From Sulfolobus islandicus Y.N.15.51 (lineage in GTDB: Archaea > Thermoproteota > Thermoprotei_A > Sulfolobales > Sulfolobaceae), in NCBI RefSeq assembly GCF_000022485.1, contig NC_012623.1, positions 2,134,501-2,198,500 of the forward strand: a DNA stretch of 64,000 nucleotides. The letters are read 5' to 3'. Both the position numbers and the translations under genes were made by a program. Every line of letters starts with the position of its first letter. The first letter of the stretch is position 1. The notes under the pieces were generated by a model. It made no database searches, was not told the DNA's origin, and saw only the letters and a program-made list of their open reading frames with translations. Shown piece by piece: positions 35,698 through 44,907 of this stretch.

Positions 35698-38220
35698 ATG
35701 CAATTCGATGAGCTAATGAAGAAGTTAGGCTATGAAAATGTAAACCTGGAGGTTATAAAGAATTTATCCCATTTGTTAAAGGATGATAGGTCTAATTTTA
35801 TCCTCTCCTTTATGAGTAATGACCGTGATAGCCTTGATAAATATGCTGAGAAGATAGATGACATGATAAATAAAATTGACTGTGATGTTAGTGAATCGGA
35901 ATTAGGGGGGCATGAGGGCTTACTAGTTTATTACATATGCGAGAAATTGAGGAGGAAATATAATGACTTAAAACAGAAGAAATACGAAGTAGTTAGGGAG
36001 ATATTAGATTCTCTACCACTACTTATTTATCTCCATGATTTATTTAAGGGGCTGAAACTTGGTTCGGGAAAAAATAGAAAAATAGAAAGTGGTCTAAAAC
36101 AGCTGCTTAAGGATATCTTTGAGGAATATGATAAAATTTCCAGTACTGCAGAGGAGTCTCCAGAACTGATCGGATATGATGAGAAAGTTAAGGAGAATTA
36201 TCCCGTGGCTATTGTCTCTCCAATCTTCGGTGAAATTAAGGAGATTTATCCCAGGGGAGATACTAAAGATTTTGACGACTACATTTCAAATAAATTAAAC
36301 GTTACAAGTAGCCCTAAAGAATTAATAGATAAAGAAAAATGGGACGTAATAGCCAAAAGTTTATTACTTAAACCTCAGCGGACGTGGTTCTCCGGAAATG
36401 ACATAGCGATAATTGCACATTTAAGAGGAGCTTTTTACGCTTATCTACTTTCTAATGGTGCAACCTTAATAAAACTAGAAAACCCCTTCTTTAACACTAC
36501 GTCGTTAAAGGATCTGTTAGGCTCTTCAAGTATCCTGAGGATATTCTCATATCATTTAAACATGAAAATTTTGGAAAAAATGAAGGTAAGCTTATTATTC
36601 TTACCCATAGTGGGCGAGAAGGAAATTAGTATACACGAGTTCAAGGAGATTTTCAACTCACCTTTCATAGAATTATTAACGCCTTTCACTGTTTATACAA
36701 CGATAGACAGTATGATGCTCCTAATACCTTATAGCATAAAGGGTGAGTTTGAGGAGATAGTAGAGGAGGCCTTTAATGAAACCCTATCCGAAATCTTTAA
36801 GGAGTATGTAATTGATAAAAAGGATGAGAATAAGGAGCATATAGAGATTCATTATGATATTATTAAATCCGGCCTTTTAGCGGGGTCTGATGAGCGTGAA
36901 AAGGCAAAGCTTTTTAACGAGTTCTTGCTAGCGGAATCCCCAATAACTAAATCGGCTTATGTAGTTCATTATTCAACATATTTACCCTTGTCAGATGATG
37001 TTTGTGACAAATGTAAGGTGAGGATGGCTATAGAGGAAGACGAGTTAGAGAAATTAGAGAAAATCGTGAAATTTAGAAATGAGGTCTTAGGTAGAAAAGA
37101 GAGATTATGCCACGTGTGTACTGCGGTAAGGTTATCAAGCGTGTTTTTTAGAGAGTATGCAGCTAGCTTAGACGAGGTAGGGAGAGATCTTATATTTATA
37201 GCAGTTAAAATTGAGCCTTATGTACCAGAAGGTAAAGTGGATTTTAACAAAATCGTGGATGAAAAATTAGAGATGAAGATCGACGAGCTGAAACAAAAAA
37301 TAGAACTCATTAGAAGAGAAATGAAGGACGAAGTAATATCACATCTTAAGAAGGAAAACGATGCGATAAATAAAATGCTATCAAAAAATAACGTAAAAAA
37401 GGAGGAGTTGATTAAAGCGATGGAAGAGGGATACAAAGGGGAACGTATATCCGAATTCCTTGATCAGTTTGACACAAAAAATAAGAGTGATTACTTAATA
37501 ACTTTTTGCGCTCTCGCTTTCGAAAAAATTAACGATATTGGAATTTTAAATAATATCTTTAAAGAACTTAAAATTGAAGAGAAAGATGAGCACCAATTAG
37601 CCAAACTAATCGACAACATCCAAAAAATCAAAGAGAAATCTTCAACTGGTAATTTGCCTTATAACCTAACTGTTCAAGATTCTATAGATAGGAGATTATC
37701 CCAATTAATAGAGTTTTTCCTTTTAATGGAAGAGTTGAAAGAGAAATTACCAGAGGCAGTTGTCCTAGTACCACCATCATCTTTCAATAGTTTTGTTATT
37801 TTCGTTATGAACATTGAGAATTTCCGCAAAAATACCGAGAATATAATAAACGTTCTAAATACCTTAAGTAAGAAACCTCACCTGCATTATTATAAACCGA
37901 TCATACGCGTGTTTATAATAAGGTCGTTATCGGACGTGCCGATGAAAAATATCATAGAACTGATAAGCTCTTTAGACGAGAAGGTAAGTAAGCAAAACGC
38001 AGTGGTTTACCTACCAGTATATTTAGGGAGGGGCGTGATGGAGGTCGGTGAACCGACAATTTTAGACAAGTTAGAATTTCCAAACCCAGAAGAACTTGAA
38101 GAGTTCCTAAATGCAGTAGTCAAATTAAGTGAGGAGAATAAGTTATTAAATGATAGATTCTTGGAAGATATAAGGAAATATCCTCAAGAAAAATTAAGCG
38201 TAGCCAGGTTATTAAAATGA
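35698..38220 (+). CDS. Cas10-like large subunit without a GGDD motif
   Basis: 840 aa. It has an HD-like pair (YLHDLFKGLK, His113-Asp114) in the N-terminal part, helical regions, and a four-cysteine zinc module (Cys436/Cys439 and Cys471/Cys474) as between the two palm domains of Cas10. Beyond it, the strand that should carry the metal Asp reads IAVKIEPYV, and no GGDD is found, so cyclic-oligoadenylate synthesis is probably lost. A coiled-coil-like stretch is at about 515-640. It sits among RAMP genes (2-nt gap upstream, 4-nt overlap downstream). Sulfolobales subtype III-G is described with an inactive cyclase; the match is inferred. Confidence 0.75.
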   Translation: MQFDELMKKLGYENVNLEVIKNLSHLLKDDRSNFILSFMSNDRDSLDKYAEKIDDMINKIDCDVSESELGGHEGLLVYYICEKLRRKYNDLKQKKYEVVREILDSLPLLIYLHDLFKGLKLGSGKNRKIESGLKQLLKDIFEEYDKISSTAEESPELIGYDEKVKENYPVAIVSPIFGEIKEIYPRGDTKDFDDYISNKLNVTSSPKELIDKEKWDVIAKSLLLKPQRTWFSGNDIAIIAHLRGAFYAYLLSNGATLIKLENPFFNTTSLKDLLGSSSILRIFSYHLNMKILEKMKVSLLFLPIVGEKEISIHEFKEIFNSPFIELLTPFTVYTTIDSMMLLIPYSIKGEFEEIVEEAFNETLSEIFKEYVIDKKDENKEHIEIHYDIIKSGLLAGSDEREKAKLFNEFLLAESPITKSAYVVHYSTYLPLSDDVCDKCKVRMAIEEDELEKLEKIVKFRNEVLGRKERLCHVCTAVRLSSVFFREYAASLDEVGRDLIFIAVKIEPYVPEGKVDFNKIVDEKLEMKIDELKQKIELIRREMKDEVISHLKKENDAINKMLSKNNVKKEELIKAMEEGYKGERISEFLDQFDTKNKSDYLITFCALAFEKINDIGILNNIFKELKIEEKDEHQLAKLIDNIQKIKEKSSTGNLPYNLTVQDSIDRRLSQLIEFFLLMEELKEKLPEAVVLVPPSSFNSFVIFVMNIENFRKNTENIINVLNTLSKKPHLHYYKPIIRVFIIRSLSDVPMKNIIELISSLDEKVSKQNAVVYLPVYLGRGVMEVGEPTILDKLEFPNPEELEEFLNAVVKLSEENKLLNDRFLEDIRKYPQEKLSVARLLK

Positions 38221-38900
38221 GGTACCTAAGGGTAAAGTTGAGAGTTTATTACGGCTATAAGAAGGAAATTTTGTCCTCTACTACTTTAGCTGGTGCGTTA
38301 ACGCAATTTTATGCAATAAGCGGTGAAAATAAAGACGTCAACTTTGGTTTTTCAGATTTTACGCTCATAAACAAATTTGTATTTTACCAAAATAGGGTAA
38401 ACTTAGGTAGAGTGTATTATTCCTCATTCCCCTATCTTCAAAAGTTATATTTATCTAGACATAAGGCTTACGCAGAATATGAGGGGTGTGTTGTTGGGGA
38501 TATTGAGGAAGGTAGGAATGAGCTCAAAAAATTACTCCTAATCAATTTTTCTGAAGTTGAAGAAGTTAAAGTGGAGGAATCTAAATCGGATCTTTACGCA
38601 TTAGCAATACCACTAATAAATGTAAATGATGCAAAGACTTTTGGGGATATTGTAAGGATTAGGTTCTTAAGGTTTCATGGTTTAAACGAAATGGAACAAC
38701 ATCCCATCTATGTACTAGAAGGTAAGAATATTAAAAGAACAAAGGAGAAAATAGTAAAGTTAGTAGATGTAAAGTTAACAAGTAAGCCTAAGGAATATAA
38801 TATATTGTTAGATTTACTTAGCACCATAGAAGGTTTAGATAAGGCTTATATGAAAATGGCTCACGGAGTAGTTGTACCTAAAGAGTGTGTTAAATTATAG
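38217..38900 (+). CDS. Cas5-like RAMP protein (last gene of the operon)
   Basis: A 227-aa protein that overlaps cas10 by 4 nt. The N-terminus (LRVKLRVYYGYKKEILSSTT, then LAGALTQFYAI) resembles the first strand and helix of Cas5/Csm4-type RAMPs, which bind the crRNA 5' tag. No glycine-rich loop is clear, and the C-terminus is alpha/beta. The assignment rests on the context and the N-terminal pattern. No cas6, cas1/cas2, CARF gene or CRISPR array is seen nearby. Confidence 0.6.
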   Translation: MRYLRVKLRVYYGYKKEILSSTTLAGALTQFYAISGENKDVNFGFSDFTLINKFVFYQNRVNLGRVYYSSFPYLQKLYLSRHKAYAEYEGCVVGDIEEGRNELKKLLLINFSEVEEVKVEESKSDLYALAIPLINVNDAKTFGDIVRIRFLRFHGLNEMEQHPIYVLEGKNIKRTKEKIVKLVDVKLTSKPKEYNILLDLLSTIEGLDKAYMKMAHGVVVPKECVKL

Positions 38901-38937
38901 CAATGAAAATGTCAGACTTTTCATAGGGATTAATGAT

Positions 38938-39105
38938 TTAATCCCATTCCCTTATCTTATCTTCAACGTGTTCTTTTCCTACGTCTTCTTCAGCAGCCAG
39001 CTCTAATAAGGGCGTTCTTATTGAACCTGGGCATACTGCTACACATCTTATAGTAGGCGCGTAGTCTACGGCTGTACTTCTGGTCAGCCCTAAAAGCGCG
39101 TGTTT
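38938..39105 (-). pseudogene. Short-chain dehydrogenase C-terminal remnant
   Basis: The minus strand reads [20 protein letters not shown], then [15 protein letters not shown], the region after the active-site lysine of classical SDRs, and ends at TAA 38938-38940. The upstream part is missing and replaced by the left end of the TnpB element, so the insertion or a related deletion removed it. Confidence 0.75.
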
Positions 39106-39195
39106 ACAGAAAAGGGGGTTGGGGGGCGGAAAGCCTCGCCAGATGGATAGCCCCCTTATAGAAAGTTTAAATCCTTCTTTGCCAAGATTTCATTA

Positions 39196-40356
39196 ATGGC
39201 TAGGAGGGGTAATAAAGCGATCAGAGCTACAGTTTCGATGAAGATCGCAGTCTCAGACTCCCTCCTAGTCCTCGTTAATAACTACGTTAAGGCACTCCGT
39301 TTCACCCTATTTTGGTTGAAAGAAAACGTTCCAAATCCAAATGAGGATGGGGTGATTTCGAAAGTTCACGAGGAGTTGTACACGAGGTTAAGAGAGGAAT
39401 ATAATTTACCCTCAAAGGTTGCTGAGGATTGTTATAGGGATGCCCTCTCAGTGTACAAGGGTTGGTATAATAATCCTAAGAAGGGTAGGTTTCCAAGAGT
39501 ATATAAGCCAACAGTTTGGCTAACACCAAAGGCAAGTTATAATGTGGACTTTGAAGCAATGACTGTTAGGATTGCAAGTGTTGGTGAACTCCCAATCTTA
39601 GGCTATCCCAGAAACTTGAAGGACTACATGAGTTGGAAGATGAAGGAGGCTAGGTTAGTGATCAGGAATGATAAGGCTTTCCTTAAAGTGGTTTTTGAGA
39701 AGAAGAAAGAGAAGGTTGAGCCAAAGGAAAGTATTGCCATAGATATTAATATGAGTGAGATAGTTGTAGGGAAGGACGACGAGCACTACGTTAGGATTCC
39801 AACTCGTTTGCATGAGGTTCACCACTGGAAGTCTTTAGCTGAGAACCTACAGAAGAAGTATCCAAGGAGGTGGAGGGAGAATAAGAGGATTTTGTATAGA
39901 GTTCGTTCTTTCAATCTAAAGGCTAGGAGGATTATGGAGGACTTTGCTAGGAAGGTTGGGAAGTGGGTTATTGAAATCGCTGAAGATTTTGGTGCCAATG
40001 TTATTAAGTTAGAGAACCTAAGGAACCTCATTAAGAATGTTGATAAACTACCTAAAGAGTTTAGGGATAAGTTGTATCTGATGCAGTACCGTCGTTTACA
40101 GTATTGGATTTCTTGGCAAGCTAGGAAACACGGAATGATTGTTAAGTTCGTTAACCCCAGATATTCTTCAGTCTCATGTCCAAAATGCGGTAGAAAGATG
40201 AGGGAGGTTTCCCATCGTTGGTTTAGGTGTTCATGTGGTTATGAGAATGATCGTGATGTTATTGCAATAGTTAATTTAAACAGGAGGGGGTCTCTGACCC
40301 CCTCATCTGCCCACCAAATGAGGGATGTAGCCCCGAACCGATGGTGGGAACGATGA
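39196..40356 (+). CDS. tnpB: TnpB RNA-guided nuclease
   Basis: 386 aa. RuvC residues are Asp183 (IAIDINMSE), Glu273 (IKLENLRN) and Asp354 ([11 protein letters not shown]). A complete zinc ribbon is present (CPKCGRKM and CSCGYE). The N-terminal basic region matches the wedge/REC part of TnpB. It is full length, so it is likely active as an omega-RNA-guided DNA nuclease that helps element maintenance. The 3' end overlaps the predicted omega RNA. Confidence 0.9.
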   Translation: MARRGNKAIRATVSMKIAVSDSLLVLVNNYVKALRFTLFWLKENVPNPNEDGVISKVHEELYTRLREEYNLPSKVAEDCYRDALSVYKGWYNNPKKGRFPRVYKPTVWLTPKASYNVDFEAMTVRIASVGELPILGYPRNLKDYMSWKMKEARLVIRNDKAFLKVVFEKKKEKVEPKESIAIDINMSEIVVGKDDEHYVRIPTRLHEVHHWKSLAENLQKKYPRRWRENKRILYRVRSFNLKARRIMEDFARKVGKWVIEIAEDFGANVIKLENLRNLIKNVDKLPKEFRDKLYLMQYRRLQYWISWQARKHGMIVKFVNPRYSSVSCPKCGRKMREVSHRWFRCSCGYENDRDVIAIVNLNRRGSLTPSSAHQMRDVAPNRWWER

Positions 40357-40404
40357 GCCCTCTGGAAGGGAACCCTCGCTCTTCCAGGGCGGAGAGGAAG
40401 TCAG
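40284..40404 (+). ncRNA. Predicted omega RNA scaffold of TnpB (guide starts at 40405)
   Basis: The tnpB 3' end holds a 7-bp hairpin GAGGGGG/CCCCCTC (40284-40290 with 40298-40304) and the element end holds CTTCC/GGAAG (about 40381-40400), both kept in the copies at 44316 and 46020. TnpB omega RNAs are known to come from this place, with the guide taken from the flank. The predicted guide here begins TTCAAATGCCTCAACAAA, which is the interrupted PIN gene. Confidence 0.65.
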
Positions 40405-40683
40405 TTCAAATGCCTCAACAAAATTCTTTATGTTCGGATATTCCAATTGAACGTTTTGCTGATATAATATCTTCAAAAATTCTTGACCAAACGCAAAATA
40501 TTTATTTGCAACTTCCCGTTTATTTTTCTTCAGAAATTCAAGTGCATTTTTCCTTATTACCTCCATAACTTCTGCAAGAACAAGATCCGAATATATTGGA
40601 TCATAGCTCCCAAGTAAGTTAAATAGCTTATTTCTCTTTTCTATAATTATATTAGTATCAACGAGTACTTTCAATTTCACCAC
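40405..40683 (-). pseudogene. PIN-domain toxin, C-terminus lost
   Basis: GTG 40683 starts KLKVLVDTNIIIEKRN, the VapC-type PIN start with its catalytic Asp, and YSDLVLAEVMEVIR gives the second acidic residue. After FVEAFELT the frame enters the TnpB element (40404), so the last acidic motif is absent. It follows two unknown genes with overlapping start and stop, forming a three-gene operon ending in a ribonuclease toxin. Confidence 0.75.
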
Positions 40684-41195
40684 TACTTAGAAAGCCAATA
40701 CAGTTGTTGTGAGAGGTGCTCCTTGTATTTATCCATCGTGAACTCTCCACATACTGGAATAATTTCTTCACCTAAGCCGTTAATCAGAGTCAATGAAAGA
40801 ACAACGTACTCTACTCTCTTTACCAATCTACAGTCGCTTAGATAAAGGATCTTTGTCTCTCGGTCTACAGGAGTTAGGTTATGCTTTGTTTCTATTTTAT
40901 ATTCCCAACCAAGGTCTTTCATCACTTCTTCCAGGTCTAATGACTTAACGTCAGGTAAAACTATCTCTTCTAAGTCGGAGTCCCTCACGTATTTCAACCA
41001 GTCGTCGAATGTGGTAAAATATATTGGATTCCCTTCATTATCATAATCTATACGCAACACTCTGAAAGGTGGAGCATATACACTACTAATAGGATATGAA
41101 GATTGTAAATATGTAGTAGTCATTAATAATATATTATTTAGTATTTCAGTTGTAGATCTTAAAGACTCTATCTCGCGCAGCTTTTCTCTAGTCAA
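40683..41195 (-). CDS. Unknown protein of the PIN cassette
   Basis: 170 aa with a helical N-terminus (REIESLRSTTEILNNILLM) and an alpha/beta rest, including YFTTFDDWLKYVRDSD. It ends at the PIN gene start, and the upstream partner ends 2 bp before it. No family is recognised. Its position in an operon before a toxin-like gene parallels the HEPN cassette at 31038-32352. Confidence 0.6.
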   Translation of the reverse strand: MTREKLREIESLRSTTEILNNILLMTTTYLQSSYPISSVYAPPFRVLRIDYDNEGNPIYFTTFDDWLKYVRDSDLEEIVLPDVKSLDLEEVMKDLGWEYKIETKHNLTPVDRETKILYLSDCRLVKRVEYVVLSLTLINGLGEEIIPVCGEFTMDKYKEHLSQQLYWLSK

Positions 41196-41197
41196 GC

Positions 41198-41797
41198 TTA
41201 AGCTAATTTTTCATCACCTCTTACTATCTTCTCTATCTCATTTATTAGACTTTTAATTACATCTACGCTTACTTGCCTATTCCTATAAATTATTTCGACT
41301 AAGGATTTCCTCGAGTCGAGAACATAAGGCAAAACATTTATTGACGATAAGTATTCTGACTCTCTTAAGTCGCCTTCGCCACTGTAGTCCAATAACACAT
41401 AGCCTGCCTTTTTATATTTAGATAATCCGCGTAATTCTACATCCAAGACGTAAATTAACATAACCTCAATTAAATAGTCTATATTTAACAATTTTCCTAG
41501 CTCAGATAACTTCAAAATAGCGTCCTCAACTTTCTCATCAGTAGTTTTACCTAATGCTGCCTGCAAAGTAATTTTCTTCTTCTCTGTAAAGGAAACCTCA
41601 TATATCAGTAATTGCAAGTCATCATAAGTTATGGTAGTAAGAAGGGAAGAAGGAACAGGGACATTAGGATACAACGACTCACTTACAGAAATTAAAGGCA
41701 ATTTTAGGTTTACTTTATCATTAGACAGTACCTTCAAAATCGCATCCTTACTAGAATTAGTAATAAGCGAGACGGAAGCGTAACGAAACTCAGTCAT
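41198..41797 (-). CDS. Unknown first protein of the PIN cassette
   Basis: A 199-aa soluble alpha/beta protein (FRYASVSLITNSSKDAILKV at the start, YLIEVMLIYVLDVELRG in the middle). No motif points to a function. It is the first gene of a three-gene minus-strand operon. Confidence 0.6.
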   Translation of the reverse strand: MTEFRYASVSLITNSSKDAILKVLSNDKVNLKLPLISVSESLYPNVPVPSSLLTTITYDDLQLLIYEVSFTEKKKITLQAALGKTTDEKVEDAILKLSELGKLLNIDYLIEVMLIYVLDVELRGLSKYKKAGYVLLDYSGEGDLRESEYLSSINVLPYVLDSRKSLVEIIYRNRQVSVDVIKSLINEIEKIVRGDEKLA

Positions 41798-41900
41798 AAT
41801 TAAAGTTTAGAGTCAATTCTAATAAAGGTTAATTAATAATTGGATCCTAGTGTCGCCATTTTAAATGAATTTGCCTTTACAAAAGATTGAAAGCCTCGAG

Positions 41901-42090
41901 AATGGGGGTCGGACTTTCATTGAGGTTTCATGAATTTGTATTCAACCTCTCGTCCTCATTCCCCTTATTTCCCTCCCCATGCCGTCTACGGGAGCGGTAC
42001 TTAAACCACTCCCTTCAAGGACATGGGGAGTTTCATTGGGCACCTTCCTCCCCCTCACATTGCTCATCGAGTTCATAGTGGCACCCTCCG
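41901..42090 (+). ncRNA. Structured RNA upstream of the TnpB-related gene
   Basis: GGAC (41911-41914) pairs with GTCC (41952-41955), and GAGGTT (41922-41927) pairs with AACCTC (41944-41949) around the loop TCATGAATTTGTATTC. The copy at 32505 keeps the loop but has compensating stem changes. A further long stem, CTCCCCATG with CATGGGGAG (about 41980 and 42035), encloses a GGGAG-CGGT/ACCA-CTCCC hairpin. The block is GC-rich in an AT-rich region. It could be a guide RNA for the gene at 42276; this is inferred from place and conservation. Confidence 0.6.
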
Positions 42091-42139
42091 ATTAATTTTT
42101 GTAAGTAAAGCTTATAAGCTTTACTTTAAATAATCAATC

Positions 42140-42304
42140 ATGGTTCAAGTTACATTCCATTCAAAAATATTCTCAATGGGCCATGACAAATACGGAGATC
42201 CAAAATACGCAATATACGTTCCTAAAAGCATTCATGAGAAGATTAAGGGCTTGTTGGAAAAGGAGGTGATAGTAATTGTCATCCTACCAGATGATGAGGA
42301 ATAG
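42140..42304 (+). CDS. 54-aa protein upstream of the TnpB-related gene
   Basis: ATG 42140 to TAG 42304. The sequence MVQVTFHSKIFSMGHDKYGD with YAIYVPKSIHEKIKGLL and EVIVIVILPDDEE resembles a small beta-barrel (AbrB/SpoVT-like) or regulator-type fold. It overlaps the TnpB-related gene by about 29 nt in another frame, so translation is coupled. It has its own ATG with a short leader, so it is probably real. It was not recognised as a known family. Confidence 0.6.
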   Translation: MVQVTFHSKIFSMGHDKYGDPKYAIYVPKSIHEKIKGLLEKEVIVIVILPDDEE

Positions 42305-43376
42305 GATTATCTGTTCTAGGGAAGCCCTCGAAAACTTCCAATTCGTTACAATAAACGGTAAGGTAATTTTTGAAGATAAGGATAAGATAGTTAGAATTGC
42401 TAGGGCTTACTCACAAGTAGTTAAGAGTGCTATTAGGCCATTGTTTGATGGGAAGAGTATTGATGAGTTAACCAAGGAGTTTTACAACATCTTACCAAAC
42501 TACATTTACCTAGAAACTGCTTTAAAGCAAGCTAAGACAATTGTTGATGGTTTGTTGGATAGAGAGAAGGATAAGATTTTGCACGCTAAGATTAAGAGGT
42601 TCTGGTTTGGTAGTAGGGGTAACAAAAGTGATAAAGGTAATAGGAATGTGAAGTTCCACGTTTTTCAAGACCACGTTGAAGTTAAAGTTAAAGACCCATG
42701 GGGTAAGTGGGTTCACGGGAAGGCATATTTTGGCAAGGAGTACTTACCATTACTCCATGAGTTGGAGGAATTAGCAGAAAGGAAGGAGGAGGGTTACGGT
42801 GCTGTAGTAAGTTTCAAGCATTACCCTATGATCCACCTCCAAATCCCACTCTGGTTGTACTTAAAGCACTTCTCTTCGCCGAAACCCAATGGTTACGGTT
42901 TGGTTGCTGGTTTCGATTTAAATAGTGATAGGTTGAACGTTGTTGTAGTTAATAAGGATGGTAAAGTTGTTACTAAAAAGACGTGGTGGTATTCAGATGT
43001 TACTAGACCAGGTTTTCCTAAAGGGAAAGCTATGGCTTTGCGTTTGAATGCTCTTTCACAAGCTCTTAATTTCCTATCAAGGGTTGGCGTTGATTACGTT
43101 GCTTTTGAGGACTTGTTCCTAGTTAAGAAGAGGAGGTTCACTAGGAGTAGGAGTGGTAATAGGAAGGTTTCACGTTTCGCTAAGAAGCAATTGCTAACTC
43201 ACGGTGTTGTTAAAGCACTTAGGTTGGGTTTTAACGTTGTGTTAGTTAATCCTAAGGGTACTACAAACTCTGAGGATCACGATAGGATAATGAGGGAGAA
43301 GGGTTTTGATAGGCATACAGCCTCAGCTTACTTAATAGCCTTAAAAGGATTAGGAATGTTAAATGATATCAAATGA
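42276..43376 (+). CDS. TnpB-related protein lacking the zinc ribbon
   Basis: 366 aa (TTG 42276; an ATG at 42291 may be used). RuvC-like residues are Asp214 (VAGFDLNSDRLNVVVV), Glu278 (YVAFEDLFLVKKRR) and Asp345 (GFDRHTASAYLIALKG). The last segment is unlike the usual D-x-N-A-A of TnpB, and the CxxC zinc ribbon is absent. Many Sulfolobales carry such 'TnpB-related' genes. All three acidic residues are kept, so nuclease activity is possible. Context: a 54-aa gene and a structured RNA lie directly upstream, and no omega-RNA-like 3' end is seen. Confidence 0.75.
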   Translation: MSSYQMMRNRIICSREALENFQFVTINGKVIFEDKDKIVRIARAYSQVVKSAIRPLFDGKSIDELTKEFYNILPNYIYLETALKQAKTIVDGLLDREKDKILHAKIKRFWFGSRGNKSDKGNRNVKFHVFQDHVEVKVKDPWGKWVHGKAYFGKEYLPLLHELEELAERKEEGYGAVVSFKHYPMIHLQIPLWLYLKHFSSPKPNGYGLVAGFDLNSDRLNVVVVNKDGKVVTKKTWWYSDVTRPGFPKGKAMALRLNALSQALNFLSRVGVDYVAFEDLFLVKKRRFTRSRSGNRKVSRFAKKQLLTHGVVKALRLGFNVVLVNPKGTTNSEDHDRIMREKGFDRHTASAYLIALKGLGMLNDIK

Positions 43377-43485
43377 CATAAAATTCACGGTTTATCGGAA
43401 ACTGTTGACAACGGCAAAATACCTTCAGATCCCCGTACGAGAATTAAGTTAGGCAAAGTATCTTTTAACTCATGTTGTTTAATTC

Positions 43486-43884
43486 TTGGAAAATTTATTA
43501 TTGCGGGATTTAGTAGAGTATCATATGAGGCTTGAGGAGCTGTATAATGTACAATCATTAGATGAGTGGGAGCTTCTTATGGATGAGGCTATTAAGAATA
43601 AGGACAAGGTTGCTATTTTAGTACTTACTGATTATTTGAGGTGGATTCCTAAAGATTTTTCTCCTAAATTCCCGAATGTAAGGGAATACATGCAGCACGT
43701 TAAATACCTAATTGATAATTGTAATGATTTGGTGGAGGATTGGCTGAATATTCATTCCTGTGAGGAATTAAGAGAATCGTGTAATTTTAATATTGAAGGG
43801 AAGAGAAGCTCCTTTATTCCAATAGATGATAAGGAATTAATACGTTACATAGCTAAAGGGTGTGGAATCTTTTGGCTAGTATGA
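43486..43884 (+). CDS. Unknown partner of a nucleotidyltransferase
   Basis: A 132-aa helical protein (RDLVEYHMRLEELYNVQSLD, then SCEELRESCNF). Its TGA overlaps the ATG of the next gene by 4 nt. Pairs of a small helical protein and a minimal nucleotidyltransferase are often toxin-antitoxin systems (HEPN-MNT type), but I see no clear R-x4-6-H here. The start is TTG 43486. Confidence 0.55.
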   Translation: MENLLLRDLVEYHMRLEELYNVQSLDEWELLMDEAIKNKDKVAILVLTDYLRWIPKDFSPKFPNVREYMQHVKYLIDNCNDLVEDWLNIHSCEELRESCNFNIEGKRSSFIPIDDKELIRYIAKGCGIFWLV

Positions 43885-44315
43885 AGTTCTCTCCATCTAT
43901 ATGGATACCAGTTTTACAAAAGTTCTATAAGTCCTTAGAGATACCAGTAGTCATTTATGGGTCTCAAATAATATATGTAAACTTAGGAATAGCATTTGAG
44001 AGTAAGGATATAGACTTACTCATATATGACGTTTATCCGCACACTGTTTTCGTTAATGCGTATAGGAAGGCATTTAGTGAGGAAAACGTAAGAATAGAAG
44101 TTTTTGTTAAAAATAGAGAAACAATTTATCACTTATTTACCAAATACGGAGTTTCAATAGAGATTTTTGCTCCACCTAAAGAGGAGTCGCCGTTAACTCT
44201 ATTTGCTGACGAGATTTTATTTAAGGAAAGAGACGGTATATCATACTGGACATTAAGTTTGGAAGCGTACGCTGTGATTCAAGCCAATAGAAAGGAAGGT
44301 ATAAGAGATATTGAT
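43881..44315 (+). pseudogene. Nucleotidyltransferase-like protein, C-terminus cut by TnpB element
   Basis: ATG 43881 (4-nt overlap with the gene before; GTG 43860 is a longer option). IPVVIYGSQIIYVNLG and ESKDIDLLIYDV carry the G-S and D-x-D signature of the nucleotidyltransferase fold. The natural frame ends at 44315, where the TnpB remnant starts; what follows to 44384 is element sequence. Loss of the C-terminus may or may not inactivate it. Confidence 0.65.
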
Positions 44316-44872
<557 letters not shown>

Positions 44873-44907
44873 AACAAATTAATACCTAATAGTATATAAT
44901 AGGAATT

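Larger units (their letters stand above)
39110..40404 (+). mobile_element. IS200/IS605-type element with TnpB only
   Basis: The left end starts near 39110 (GCGGAAAGCCTCGCCAG hairpin region, also found reversed at 53750-53890). The right end is GAGGAAGTCAG at 40394-40404, shared with the remnants that end at 44316 and 46113. No TnpA transposase is present, so it depends on one supplied elsewhere. It split a PIN gene (40405-40683) from its C-terminus and abuts an SDR relic. Confidence 0.75.

Noticed and set aside
35698-38220. An active cyclase (GGDD) domain in the Cas10-like protein
   Set aside because: No GGDD or close variant was found; the nearest acidic pair (LSDD before the zinc module) is in the wrong position.
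40303-40400. C-terminal extension of the PIN protein
   Set aside because: This part is antisense to tnpB and its omega-RNA region, so the natural end of the PIN gene is lost at the insertion.
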